Positions 8,158 to 16,162 of a stretch of 26,443 nucleotides of DNA are shown piece by piece. The position numbers and the translations under genes were made by a program. The notes under the pieces were generated by a model, which ran no database searches, was not told the origin of the DNA, and saw nothing but the letters and a program-made list of their open reading frames with translations. Each line of letters starts with the position of its first letter. Positions within the stretch are counted from its first letter, which is position 1. Source of the DNA: JALOOE01 sp964423545 (GTDB taxonomy: Bacteria > Chloroflexota > Anaerolineae > CG2-30-64-16); the NCBI GenBank assembly GCA_964423545.1, contig CAYRFV010000045.1:1-26443 (forward strand), read 5' to 3'.

Positions 8158-9390
8158 ATGACTGAAGATCTCCCTCGCATCGCGATCCTGATGGCCCACA
8201 CCGGCGGTGGGCACCTGAGCGCAGCGCGCAGCCTGGCAGAGGCGCTCGACGACCGCGCGCTAATCACGATCATCAGCCTGGTCGACGACTATGTGGAGTT
8301 CCCCTGGAACACGATGTCGGTCACATACGGGCCGTGGGTTAACTATGCGCCGTGGCTGTACCACCTCTTCTATCGCACCTTCGACACACGGCGACGCGCG
8401 GAAGTCACCACCCGCGCGGCCTATCCGCTCGTCCGGCGGCAAGTGGCGGCCGCGTTCGCTCCCGATTGGCCCGACATCGTGATCAGCGTCCATCCCCTGC
8501 AGACCGTGATCCCCTTGCGCGTCCTGCGAGAGCTCGGCAATCCGGCGCCATTCGTCACGGTGGTCACCGATCCGGTGACGCCGCCGCTCTACTGGTTTTG
8601 GCCCGACGTCGATCTGACTATCGTCGCCACTGAACCGGCGCGCGAGACGGCCATCGCCTGTGGGCTGTCGCCTGAGCGCGTGCGAATCATCGGGTTGCCG
8701 GTGCGCAGGGCGTTTTCGGCGGTATGGGGACGCCCCAAGTCCGCGGCGCGAGCCCAGTTGGGCCTCGACCCTGAGCGGCCGCTTGTATTGCTGACAGGCG
8801 GCGGCGCAGGCATCGGAAAGCTGCTGCCGTTGGCACGCGCCATCGGCAGGACGCTTGCCAAGGGCGCCTATCCGGGGCAGATGGCAATCATTGCAGGGCG
8901 GAATCAAATCCTGAAGAAGCAGCTTCAGTCGGAGCACTGGTCCATCCCCGTGAAAGTGCTTGGGTTCGTCGACGACATGCCGAACTGGCTGGCCGCCGCC
9001 GATCTGTTGGTCAGCAAGGCCGGGCCGGGCACCTTGGCGGAGGCAGCCTGCGCGGGCTTACCCGTCATCATCACCGGACATGTACCGGGCCAGGAAGACG
9101 GAAACGTCACCTGGATCGAGCAGCATGGCGCCGGCATCTATGCACGCGATCCGCAGCGCGTGGGTGCGTTGGTAAGCGAGCTGCTGCGGCCTGACAACCC
9201 GCTCCTGGCGCACATGGCCGCGCAATCGCATTCCCTGGCCCGCTGCGACGCGTCGGCGCAGATCGCTCAAGCGGTGTTGGAGCTCCCTCGCGACCGCCGG
9301 CGCACTGTAACGCCCTCGCCGACGCTGCATCTACCGAAGAAGAAACCAACGCTGAAGGATTGGATGGAGGGGCCCTATGACCACCGCTAG
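8158..9390 (+). CDS. GT28 family glycosyltransferase, MGDG-synthase/diacylglycerol glucosyltransferase-like
   Basis: GT-B glycosyltransferase of 410 residues. The N-terminal MGDG_synth-type domain is recognisable from ILMAHTGGGHLSAARSLAEAL, DYVEFPWNTM, DIVISVHPLQTVIPL and VTVVTDPVTPPLYW; the C-terminal GT28 domain has LLTGGGAGIGKLLPLA, VKVLGFVDDMPNWLAAADLLVSKAGPGTLAEA and GHVPGQEDGN. Relatives make mono- or diglycosyl-diacylglycerols, and MurG is a more distant family member. In this setting a membrane glycolipid synthase is most likely; a role as a polysaccharide glycosyltransferase is possible. The protein has an extra, lysine- and proline-rich C-terminal tail of about 35 residues after the catalytic domain. 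Its last 14 bases overlap the OsmC-like gene. No strong ribosome site is visible before the ATG at 8158. Confidence 0.87.
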   Translation: MTEDLPRIAILMAHTGGGHLSAARSLAEALDDRALITIISLVDDYVEFPWNTMSVTYGPWVNYAPWLYHLFYRTFDTRRRAEVTTRAAYPLVRRQVAAAFAPDWPDIVISVHPLQTVIPLRVLRELGNPAPFVTVVTDPVTPPLYWFWPDVDLTIVATEPARETAIACGLSPERVRIIGLPVRRAFSAVWGRPKSAARAQLGLDPERPLVLLTGGGAGIGKLLPLARAIGRTLAKGAYPGQMAIIAGRNQILKKQLQSEHWSIPVKVLGFVDDMPNWLAAADLLVSKAGPGTLAEAACAGLPVIITGHVPGQEDGNVTWIEQHGAGIYARDPQRVGALVSELLRPDNPLLAHMAAQSHSLARCDASAQIAQAVLELPRDRRRTVTPSPTLHLPKKKPTLKDWMEGPYDHR

Positions 9391-9793
9391 TGTCACGTGG
9401 GTTGAGGAGATGCAGTTTGTGGGTCGGGGCGAGACGGGACACACCTTCGTGATGGACGCCTCCGAGGAGGGCGGCGGACACAACACCGGCGCCAGGCCCA
9501 TGGAGGTGCTCCTGATGGGGGTGCTGGGGTGTACGGCGATGGATGTGATCAGCATCCTGAAGAAGAAACGCCAGCCGGTCAAAGGCCTGAAGGTGTTTGC
9601 TACGGGCGATCGCGCAGCGGAGCACCCGAAGTTCTTCACCAGGATCCACCTGGAGTATGTAGCCTACGGCGATGTCGATCCAGAGGCCCTGGAACGCAGC
9701 GCACAGCTTTCCGAGGACAAGTACTGCTCGGCCATCGCTACCGTGCGCGGCAAAGCTGAGATTACACGAAGCTGCCGGGTAGAAAAGGAATAG
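9377..9793 (+). CDS. OsmC-like peroxiredoxin-type protein
   Basis: OsmC/Ohr superfamily protein of 138 residues, the usual size. The two redox cysteines are in place: Cys52 in LGCTAMDVISILKKKR and Cys117 in KYCSAIATV. Related OsmC/Ohr proteins reduce organic hydroperoxides; this subgroup (YhfA-like) is less well characterised. GGAGG (9366-9370) lies 6 bases before the ATG at 9377, within the end of the glycosyltransferase gene, which it overlaps by 14 bases in another frame. The next gene, a TlpA-type thioredoxin, starts 2 bases after its stop, so a thiol-redox pair expressed together is likely. Confidence 0.92.
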   Translation: MTTASVTWVEEMQFVGRGETGHTFVMDASEEGGGHNTGARPMEVLLMGVLGCTAMDVISILKKKRQPVKGLKVFATGDRAAEHPKFFTRIHLEYVAYGDVDPEALERSAQLSEDKYCSAIATVRGKAEITRSCRVEKE

Positions 9794-9795
9794 GG

Positions 9796-10389
9796 ATGCG
9801 GCCTGCACCGGACGGAGCGGGAACCGATGCCGGAACGGCGAGCGCAGCATGGAAGCGCTCGCCGTTTTTCTGGGCGTTGGTCATTCTGAGCCTGGTGACG
9901 ATTGCCATCGGCCTTTGGACGTGGCAATCCGGCCGGAGCAAGCTCGCGTCCGAATCCAAGCCCGCGGTCGCGGCCGTCCGACCTGCGCCCGACTTCCTGT
10001 TGCAGACGCCCGATGGCGCTCAAGTACGCCTGAGCGAGCTGCGCGGTAAGACGGTGCTGCTCAACTTCTGGGCCACCTGGTGCCCGCCGTGCAAGGCCGA
10101 GATGCCCGACCTGAATGCCTTGCATCGCGAGTATGGCGAGGCACGCCAATTCGCCGTGTTGGGCATCAACAACGAAGAGGGGCAGGCCGAAGTCGCAGCG
10201 TTCGCCAGGGAGAACGGTATCGCCTTTCCATTGGTCCTGGACAGGGACGGCGCCGTGACGACCGATCGGTTCAGTGTGCGAGGGCTGCCTACATCCCTTA
10301 TCATCGATCGCGATGGCAACATCCGCGATATCTGGACAGGGCGCATCTCGAAAGAGGCGATGCTGACACGGTTGAAAAGGGTGTGGTAG
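9796..10389 (+). CDS. Membrane-anchored TlpA/ResA-like thioredoxin
   Basis: Extracytoplasmic thiol-disulphide oxidoreductase, 197 residues. A single N-terminal hydrophobic helix (about residues 24-43) acts as membrane anchor, followed by an AhpC/TSA-Redoxin fold: APDFLLQTPDGAQVRLSELRGK, then the active site FWATWCPPC (Cys96 and Cys99), the cis-proline segment VRGLPTSLIIDRDGNI, and the helix ending in LTRLKRVW. CPPC in this context is typical of TlpA/ResA proteins that reduce apocytochromes or metal-site cysteines on the outer side of the membrane. No cytochrome maturation gene is nearby, so the client is unknown; the cysteine-containing transporter loops elsewhere in this window could need such an enzyme, but that is speculation. 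The ATG at 9796 follows a purine-rich AAAAGGAA. Confidence 0.92.
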   Translation: MRPAPDGAGTDAGTASAAWKRSPFFWALVILSLVTIAIGLWTWQSGRSKLASESKPAVAAVRPAPDFLLQTPDGAQVRLSELRGKTVLLNFWATWCPPCKAEMPDLNALHREYGEARQFAVLGINNEEGQAEVAAFARENGIAFPLVLDRDGAVTTDRFSVRGLPTSLIIDRDGNIRDIWTGRISKEAMLTRLKRVW

Positions 10390-10428
10390 AGCATCGGGCT
10401 TCTGCGGTTGTTGCTCCTCGTTCGTCAT

Positions 10429-10457
10429 TTCATCATTCCTCTGCGCTGCGGTAGAAT
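10429..10457 (+). promoter_or_regulatory. Candidate promoter of the sugar-phosphate cluster
   Basis: A -10 hexamer TAGAAT (10452-10457) lies 17 bases after a weak -35, TTCATC (10429-10434). Transcription would start near 10464, and AAGGAGA (10476-10482) then gives a good ribosome site for the ATG at 10487. Confidence 0.45.
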
Positions 10458-10486
10458 AGCTGACACGCGCTCAACAAGGAGACCTG

Positions 10487-11035
10487 ATGTTCACGCCAGC
10501 TAACTACTTCCGAACAGTCGCCGCCGTCTTGCCTGCGATCCCCACCGAGCCGATCGAGCAGATCATCGAGACGCTGCGCCAGGCACGCGGCAAAGGGCAG
10601 CGCATCTTTGTGTTCGGCAACGGCGGAAGCTCGGCCAACGCCTCGCACATCGTCAACGACATGATCAAGAGTACGATCCAACCCGGCCGGCCTCGCATGA
10701 AGCTGATCTGCCTCAGTGACAACGTGCCCACGCTGACGGCCTACGCCAACGATGTCGGCTACGACATCGTCTACGCCGAGCCGCTGGCCTCGCTGGCCGA
10801 GCCCGGCGATGTGGCGATTGCGCTCTCGGGCAGCGGCAATTCGCCCAACGTGCTGCGCGCCATGGCCGTGGCGCAGGAGATGGGCCTCACTCGAATCGGA
10901 CTGACCGGCCGCGACGGCGGCAAGCTCAAGGACGCGTGCGACATCTGCGTCATCGTGCCGCATGACTCGATGCAGGTGATCGAGGACGCCCACCTGGTGC
11001 TCCTCCACGCCGTGTTCCTGGCGCTGTGCGAGTGA
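10487..11035 (+). CDS. SIS-domain sugar-phosphate isomerase, GmhA-like
   Basis: Cytosolic SIS-fold enzyme of 182 residues related to GmhA, which converts sedoheptulose 7-phosphate to D-glycero-D-manno-heptose 7-phosphate. The phosphate-binding loop is GNGGSSANASH (residues 44-54), a second ligand loop is SGSGNSPNVL, and the C-terminal helix keeps the EDAHLVLLH histidine corresponding to the GmhA general base. The helix after the first loop reads HIVNDM rather than the usual HFAxEL, so an Asp stands where GmhA has its catalytic Glu; the substrate may therefore differ from sedoheptulose 7-phosphate. A good ribosome site (AAGGAGA) lies 4 bases upstream. It is the first gene of a five-gene plus-strand run with ROK, HAD, DHS-like and PfkB genes. 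Confidence 0.85.
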   Translation: MFTPANYFRTVAAVLPAIPTEPIEQIIETLRQARGKGQRIFVFGNGGSSANASHIVNDMIKSTIQPGRPRMKLICLSDNVPTLTAYANDVGYDIVYAEPLASLAEPGDVAIALSGSGNSPNVLRAMAVAQEMGLTRIGLTGRDGGKLKDACDICVIVPHDSMQVIEDAHLVLLHAVFLALCE

Positions 11036-11123
11036 TCGACCAGGGCGACCGCCAGTTGCATCGGCAACCCAAGCCTCGCCGCCGCCCGATCACCCTGCCT
11101 GTCTGTTCCGCAGAGAGGAACTG

Positions 11124-12104
11124 ATGCCCGCTGCAATGCCCCAACTCCTGCTTGCGCTCGACTACGGCGGCACGAAGCATACCGCCGCGCTGCTCCTGCC
11201 CGGCGCGCGGTCGTGGCTGGCGCATGGCCGCGTTTTCGCGCCGCCCGGCGCGGACGGGCCGTGGGACCAGGCTGCGATGCTCGGCCTGGCGCGCGGTTTG
11301 CTGGCGCAGCGTCCCGGCAAGCTGGCCGCAATCGGCGTCAGCTTTGGCGGACCGGTAGACGCCGGTCGCGGCATGGTGCGGCTCTCGCACCACGTGCCCG
11401 GCTGGGAAGAAACGCCGCTACGTGATCGTCTGCAGGCAGAGCTCGGCGCGCCGGCTGCGGTGGACAACGACGCCAACGTCGCCGCGCTGGGTGAATGGCG
11501 CTTCGGCGCGGGCCAGGGCTGCGACAGCGTGCTATACGTCACGGTCAGCACCGGCGTTGGCGGCGGCTGGGTGCTGGGCGGGCGCATCTGGAGCGGCGCG
11601 GACGGCATGGCGGGCGAAATCGGCCACATCGTCGTGCGGCCCGGGGGCGTACCCTGCGTCTGCGGCAAGGCCGGCTGCGTCGAGGCAGAGGCGTGCGGTT
11701 GGGGCATCGCGACGAAGGCGCGAAGCCGCCTGGCCGAAGGATCGAACAACCGAGCCAAAGAGCGGCTGCTGGCACTGGCGGGGGGAAACGTCGAGGCGGT
11801 TACGGCCCAGATGGTGGCGCAAGCGGCCGCCCAAGGCGATGCACTGGCGCAGGAACTCCTCTGCGGCGCGGCCGAGGCGCTCGGCGCGGGCCTGGGCACG
11901 GCGCTCAACCTGATGAATCCGCAACGGGTGATTCTCGGCGGCGGCATCACCAAGTCGGGCAAGCGCTGGTGGCAGATCGTGCGAGAAGCGGCGCGCTGCC
12001 ACGCCCTGCCGCAGATCTGCGCCGAGATCGTGCCCGCAGCCCTCGGCGACGACGCGCCGCTGTGGGGCGCGGCTGCGCTGGCGGAGGCGCTGATCCAGGG
12101 ATAA
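11124..12104 (+). CDS. ROK-family sugar kinase
   Basis: Predicted cytosolic ATP-dependent hexokinase-type enzyme of the ROK family, 326 residues. Visible motifs: the N-terminal phosphate loop DYGGTK (Asp13), VDNDAN with the catalytic Asp116, TVSTGVGGGWV, and the zinc site GEIGH (His168) followed by PCVCGKAGCVE, which matches the ROK signature C-x-C-G-x2-G-C-x-E. The adenosine region MNPQRVILGGGI is also present. No DNA-binding domain precedes the kinase domain, so it is an enzyme rather than a ROK repressor. GAGAGGAA lies just before the ATG at 11124, and an in-frame Met at 11136 is an alternative start. The stop is one base away from the HAD gene start, so the two are likely coupled. Substrate could be glucose, ManNAc, GlcNAc or another hexose or heptose. 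Confidence 0.92.
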   Translation: MPAAMPQLLLALDYGGTKHTAALLLPGARSWLAHGRVFAPPGADGPWDQAAMLGLARGLLAQRPGKLAAIGVSFGGPVDAGRGMVRLSHHVPGWEETPLRDRLQAELGAPAAVDNDANVAALGEWRFGAGQGCDSVLYVTVSTGVGGGWVLGGRIWSGADGMAGEIGHIVVRPGGVPCVCGKAGCVEAEACGWGIATKARSRLAEGSNNRAKERLLALAGGNVEAVTAQMVAQAAAQGDALAQELLCGAAEALGAGLGTALNLMNPQRVILGGGITKSGKRWWQIVREAARCHALPQICAEIVPAALGDDAPLWGAAALAEALIQG

Positions 12105-12105
12105 T

Positions 12106-12909
12106 ATGATCGAGATCATCCATCCTGACATCGTGCGCGGTCGCATCCGCCACGCACTCTTCGACTTCGACGGCACCCTCTCGCTGATTCGCGAGGGCTG
12201 GCAGGGGGTCATGATCCCCCTGATGGTCGATTGGCTGCTGGAGACTCCGGCCCACGAGGATGTCGCCACGCTCACCGCAATCGTCACCGAATTCGTCACC
12301 CGACTCACGGGCAAGCAGACGATCTACCAGATGATCCAGTTGGCGGAGGAGGTTGAGAAACGCGGGGGCAAGCCGCTCGACGCGCTGACCTACAAGCGCA
12401 TCTACCTCGACCATCTGTGGACCCGCATTCGCCATCGCGTCGAGGGGCTGAAAGCCGGCCGACTCGCGGCGGATGAGATGATGGTGCCAGGCGGGCGCGA
12501 CATGCTGGAAGCGCTGCGAGCGCGGCAGGTGCGCTGCTACCTGGCATCTGGCACCGACGAGCCGTACGTGCTCGACGAGGCGGAGGCGCTCCAGCTCACG
12601 CCCTATTTCGCCGGCATCTACGGCGCGCGCGATGACTACAAGAACTTCTCCAAGAAGATCCTGATCGAGCGCATCATCGCCGAGAACCACCTATCCGGAC
12701 CGGAGTTCGTCGCATTCGGTGACGGTTTCGTGGAAATCGAAGACGCCAAACGGGTCGGCGGCATTGCGGTCGGAGTGGCCACCGACGAAGCAAAGCGGAC
12801 CGGCATCGATGCGTGGAAACGCAATCGGCTGATCGAGGCCGGCGCAGATGTGATCGTGCCCGATTTCGGGACGCACACGGAGCTGGTGGCATACCTGTTT
12901 GACGCGTGA
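12106..12909 (+). CDS. HAD-superfamily sugar-phosphate phosphatase
   Basis: HAD hydrolase of 267 residues. Motif I is FDFDGTLS with nucleophile Asp20 and acid/base Asp22; an alpha-helical cap of about 90 residues follows; motif II is YLASGTDE; motif III is supplied by the lysines in NFSKKILIE; motif IV is FGDGFVEIEDAKRVGG. The cap position fits the C1 phosphoglycolate-phosphatase-like group, not the capless GmhB type (which starts DRDGT), so it is not a standard heptose bisphosphate phosphatase. It starts at an ATG one base after the ROK stop, with AGGGATAA as ribosome site inside the ROK gene. A role in dephosphorylating the sugar phosphate made by the neighbouring isomerase and kinases is inferred from context. 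Confidence 0.88.
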   Translation: MIEIIHPDIVRGRIRHALFDFDGTLSLIREGWQGVMIPLMVDWLLETPAHEDVATLTAIVTEFVTRLTGKQTIYQMIQLAEEVEKRGGKPLDALTYKRIYLDHLWTRIRHRVEGLKAGRLAADEMMVPGGRDMLEALRARQVRCYLASGTDEPYVLDEAEALQLTPYFAGIYGARDDYKNFSKKILIERIIAENHLSGPEFVAFGDGFVEIEDAKRVGGIAVGVATDEAKRTGIDAWKRNRLIEAGADVIVPDFGTHTELVAYLFDA

Positions 12910-13001
12910 AACGTGATGCGTGAGAGCCGGCCCAGGCACAGGTTGTGCGCGGATCGCTCGACACGCCTCGCGTGTCACCCACTGGATTTCACGGAGCAAC
13001 G

Positions 13002-14003
13002 ATGTCCTACCCGCAATTCGACCGTTCTCGTCTGAAGCTGAAGCCGCTGGCCGAACGCGTCCATGACATGACGCTGGCCGATGTACTGCCGATCGACGCG
13101 CCGGGGGAGCCGTTCGAGCATCCCGCGCTGCCGGTCATCGCCGAGCGCATCCTGACAGCGCGGCGCAACGCCGCGCCGGTCATCGTGTTGATGGGTGCGC
13201 ATGTGATCAAGAGCGGGCTCTCGCGCTTCATCATCGACCTGATGGCGCGCGGCATCCTCACCCATGTCGGCATGAACGGCGCCGGCCCGATCCACGATTT
13301 CGAGCTGGCGCTGGCAGGCGCCACGACCGAAAGCGTCGCGCGTTACATCCAGGAAGGGCAGTTCGGACTGTGGCGCGAGACCGGCTGGATCAATGACATC
13401 GTGGCCGAAGGGGTGCGCGAGGGATTGGGTTACGGCGAAGCGCTGGGGCGGGCGATCGATCAGGGGGCACAGGGCGCGGGGGGGCCGCCGGCGGGGAGCC
13501 TTATCACCTTTCCGCACCGAGACGCCAGCATCCTCGCGACCGGCTATCGCCTGCGCGTCCCGGTCACGGTGCACATCGGCCTGGGCTACGATATTATCCA
13601 CGAGCATCCGAACTGCAATGGCGCGGCGTTGGGGGAAGCATCGCACCGTGATTTCCTGGTTTTCGCCGAGACAGTGACGCGGCTGCAGGGTGGGGTCTTC
13701 CTGAACTTCGGCACCGCGGTCATGGGACCGGAAGTCTACCTGAAGGCGCTTGCGATGGCGCGCAACGTAGCGTTCCAGGAAGGCAGGCAGATCAATCGGT
13801 TCACCACCGCGGTCTTCGATCTGCTCGAACTGGGCGACGATCTGAGCCACGAAGCGCCCAAGACGGACGCCCGCTATTATTACCGGCCCTACAAGACGAT
13901 CCTGGTGCGCACGGTGGCGGACGGCGGCGAAAGCTATTACGTGCGCGGCGGACATCGCGCAACCATCCCGGCACTGCATCGCCTGATCTGTAGTCTGGGT
14001 TGA
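13002..14003 (+). CDS. Conserved protein resembling the deoxyhypusine-synthase fold, function unknown
   Basis: A 333-residue protein with no signal or membrane segment. I do not recognise a named family with certainty, but three stretches line up by eye with deoxyhypusine synthase (NAD-dependent, Rossmann-like): GAHVIKSGLSRFIIDLMARG followed by HVGMNGAGPIHDFELALAG (compare the SNLISSGLR and TTAGGVEED region), SILATGYRLRVPVTVHIGLG followed later by GGVFLNFGTAVMGPEVYLKAL (compare the PVFSPALTDG and GGGVVKHHI region), and a C-terminal RPYKTILVRT lysine near where the DHS active-site lysine lies. No eIF-5A substrate would be expected in bacteria. GGAG (12993-12996) lies 5 bases before the ATG at 13002. 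The gene sits between the HAD phosphatase and the PfkB kinase, 16 bases before the latter, so it probably works on the same small-molecule route. Confidence 0.6.
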   Translation: MSYPQFDRSRLKLKPLAERVHDMTLADVLPIDAPGEPFEHPALPVIAERILTARRNAAPVIVLMGAHVIKSGLSRFIIDLMARGILTHVGMNGAGPIHDFELALAGATTESVARYIQEGQFGLWRETGWINDIVAEGVREGLGYGEALGRAIDQGAQGAGGPPAGSLITFPHRDASILATGYRLRVPVTVHIGLGYDIIHEHPNCNGAALGEASHRDFLVFAETVTRLQGGVFLNFGTAVMGPEVYLKALAMARNVAFQEGRQINRFTTAVFDLLELGDDLSHEAPKTDARYYYRPYKTILVRTVADGGESYYVRGGHRATIPALHRLICSLG

Positions 14004-14019
14004 TCGAGGTAAGCCATCG

Positions 14020-15042
14020 ATGGAACACGACCGCCTGAATTCGATCCTTGCCGCGTTTCCGGCGCGCACCGTCCTCGTCATCGGGGACTTCTTCCTGGAC
14101 AAGTATCTCTTCATCGAGCACGCACTGGCTGAGACGTCGCTGGAAACCGGCCTGGAGGCGCACCAGGTGGTCGAGGTGCGGTGCAGCCCAGGCGCAGCGG
14201 GCACAGTCACCAACAACCTGCGGGCCATGGATGTCGGTGTGCTTGCGCTGGGGGTGATCGGCGACGACGGCGAAGGTTTCGAGCTGCTCAAAGGGCTGGA
14301 TGCAACCGGCGTGGATGTGGACGGGTTGGTGGTCCGCCCGGACCGGTTCACACCTACCTACACCAAACCGATACTACGAGAGCGCGATGGCGCCGCGCAT
14401 GAGCTGAACCGGCTGGATATCAAGAATCGCACGCCGCTGCCGCGACAGGCTGAGGATCAGATCATCGCCGCGCTGCGCGGCCTGCTGCCGCGCGTGCACG
14501 GCGTCATCATTGCCGACCAGACGCCGGAGCCGGAGTGTGGGGTAATCACCGAACGGGTGCGCGATGAGCTCTGCTCGCTGGCGCGAACCTATCCCACGGT
14601 GGTTTTCGCCGCCGACTCGCGAGAGCGCATCGGCCTGTTCGAGGATGTGATGCTGAAACCCAATGAGCGGGAGGCGACGCGCGCCATTCGCGGGCCAGAC
14701 GCCGCCGCGCTTGATCGCGCCGGCGTGCTGGCGTGCGGTGAAGCGCTCTACGGCAAGGCCGGGCAGCCCGTCTTCCTCACGCTCGGCGCCGACGGACTGG
14801 TCGTGTTCCACCAGGATGGGCCGACTGCGATTCCGGCCGCGCGCGTGGCCGGCGCGCTCGACATCGTCGGCGCGGGCGATGCAACGTTGGCAGGCATCGT
14901 CTCTGCGCTCTGCTCCGGCGCCACGCCAGTGGAGGCCGGCGAGGTCGGCTGCCTGGCCGCCGGTGTCACGGTCCAGCAGGTCGGGACGACCGGCACGGCG
15001 TCCCGCGCGCAGATTGCGAATCTACACCGGCAACAGAGCTAG
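14020..15042 (+). CDS. PfkB-family carbohydrate kinase, HldA/RfaE-like
   Basis: Ribokinase-fold kinase of 340 residues. It starts like the heptose 7-phosphate kinase domain of HldE, with VLVIGDFFLDKYLF, and has CSPGAAGTVTNNLRAM where PfkB proteins carry their first signature, LGVIGDDGEGFELLKGL, a KPNEREATRAI segment, and the second PfkB signature DIVGAGDATLAGI with the catalytic base Asp287. The first signature differs from the usual GGAANVA of HldE, so substrate specificity may have shifted. There is no fused nucleotidyltransferase domain and no separate one in the window. The gene ends the five-gene cluster and converges with the minus-strand transporter operon 37 bases away. Confidence 0.87.
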   Translation: MEHDRLNSILAAFPARTVLVIGDFFLDKYLFIEHALAETSLETGLEAHQVVEVRCSPGAAGTVTNNLRAMDVGVLALGVIGDDGEGFELLKGLDATGVDVDGLVVRPDRFTPTYTKPILRERDGAAHELNRLDIKNRTPLPRQAEDQIIAALRGLLPRVHGVIIADQTPEPECGVITERVRDELCSLARTYPTVVFAADSRERIGLFEDVMLKPNEREATRAIRGPDAAALDRAGVLACGEALYGKAGQPVFLTLGADGLVVFHQDGPTAIPAARVAGALDIVGAGDATLAGIVSALCSGATPVEAGEVGCLAAGVTVQQVGTTGTASRAQIANLHRQQS

Positions 15043-15079
15043 GACGCGGCATCCATGGCTGACCTCCAGGCCGATGGGG

Positions 15080-16159
15080 TCAGTTCGCATGACCGCTGCG
15101 CGGTCCGCTGATCCAGGGGTCCAGGGCGTCGCGCAACCCATCGCCGATCAGGTAGATCGAGAGGGTGGTCAGGAAGATGAAGATGCCGGGCGCCAGCACC
15201 AACCAGGGCGCGTTGGAGAAGTTATCCAGCGAGCCCTGCATCATATTGCCCCAACTGGGCAGGGGCGGCCCGATGCCCACTCCCAGGTAGCTCAATCCCG
15301 CTTCGGCGATGATGGCGCCAGCCACGGTGAAGACCGCCGAGACAATCACGATAGACGCGATATTGGGCAGGATATGGCGGCTGAGGACGCGCCAGGTCGT
15401 GCATCCGATTGCCAGGCTCGCCATCACATATTCGCGCTCGCGCACCGAGAAGATCTCGCCGCGGATCAAGCGGGACACCCCCATCCAGCCGAAAATACCG
15501 ATCAGCAGGGCCAGGCCTTCCGGACTCGGCGTAAAGATGCGTGATAGAATGATCAACAGGAAGAGAAGCGGGATGCTGCTCAGCGTCATGACAATGGCGT
15601 TGATGACGTCATCGATGGCGGTGGTGGCGAAATAGCCGCTGACCAGACCGACAAGCACCCCCAACGTCATAGTGATGGCCGCCACATAGAGGCCGATGCG
15701 CAGCGAGATCCGTCCCCCATGGATGCCGCGCGCCAGCACATCCCGTCCCGCCTCATCGGTGCCCATCCAGTGGCATACGCCCGGTCCGGCGGTGAAACAA
15801 GCCTGCAACCCGGCCGCGCTGCTGCTGAGAATCGGCCCCCAGAGCGCCCACTGGCAGCCGGTGGGCTTCGCGCAGCTGGCAGTGAACTGCTGGAAGATGG
15901 TCCACGCCGCGGCGCCCCAGGTGGGCGGCTTGCTCCGCTCCCTGAGATTGACATTCGTAGGGCTGAAACCCAGCACCCGGCCGCTGATCCACGGCGCAGC
16001 CACCGAGATCGCGATCATGAATGAGAGGAGCACGATGGCCACCATGGTGAGCCGATCGCGAAAGAGCTTGGCGCGCACGCTGCCCCAGTAGGTTTTCGGT
16101 TTGATCGCCCGCTCCGAGACCTGACCGGCACGAGGGAAACTGAGCGCATCTTGGGCCAT
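15080..16159 (-). CDS. ABC transporter permease, OppC/DppC-like, with cysteine-containing extracytoplasmic insert
   Basis: Integral membrane subunit of a peptide/nickel/oligosaccharide-type importer, 359 residues, larger than the usual 280-300. One membrane helix (about 38-56) is followed by an extended outside segment to about residue 130, then HWMGTDEAGRDVLARGIHGGR and five further helices. The cytoplasmic coupling (EAA) loop is EYVMASLAIGCTTWRVLSRHILPN, and the protein ends with the family hallmarks LSYLGVGIGPPLPSWGNMM and IGDGLRDALDP. The insert between residues 60 and 130 holds four cysteines (96, 102, 121, 129), which may form two disulphides. It begins 3 bases after the OppB-like stop. 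No ATPase gene follows; the operon ends at the convergent PfkB gene. Confidence 0.93.
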   Translation of the reverse strand: MAQDALSFPRAGQVSERAIKPKTYWGSVRAKLFRDRLTMVAIVLLSFMIAISVAAPWISGRVLGFSPTNVNLRERSKPPTWGAAAWTIFQQFTASCAKPTGCQWALWGPILSSSAAGLQACFTAGPGVCHWMGTDEAGRDVLARGIHGGRISLRIGLYVAAITMTLGVLVGLVSGYFATTAIDDVINAIVMTLSSIPLLFLLIILSRIFTPSPEGLALLIGIFGWMGVSRLIRGEIFSVREREYVMASLAIGCTTWRVLSRHILPNIASIVIVSAVFTVAGAIIAEAGLSYLGVGIGPPLPSWGNMMQGSLDNFSNAPWLVLAPGIFIFLTTLSIYLIGDGLRDALDPWISGPRSGHAN

Positions 16160-16162
16160 GTT

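Noticed and set aside
12106..12909. HAD gene as GmhB (heptose bisphosphate phosphatase)
   Set aside because: GmhB starts with DRDGT and lacks a large cap; this one has DFDGT and a helical cap of C1 type.
12975..14351. A 458-codon minus-strand open frame spanning the DHS-like and PfkB genes
   Set aside because: It covers two genes on the other strand and has low-complexity Arg/Pro/Ser composition; no ribosome site or domain supports it.
14020..15042. PfkB gene as bifunctional HldE
   Set aside because: It ends after the kinase domain; the C-terminal nucleotidyltransferase domain is absent.
14663..15544. A 293-codon plus-strand frame crossing the PfkB/OppC junction
   Set aside because: It overlaps the PfkB gene in another frame and the OppC gene in antisense; composition is typical of a shadow.
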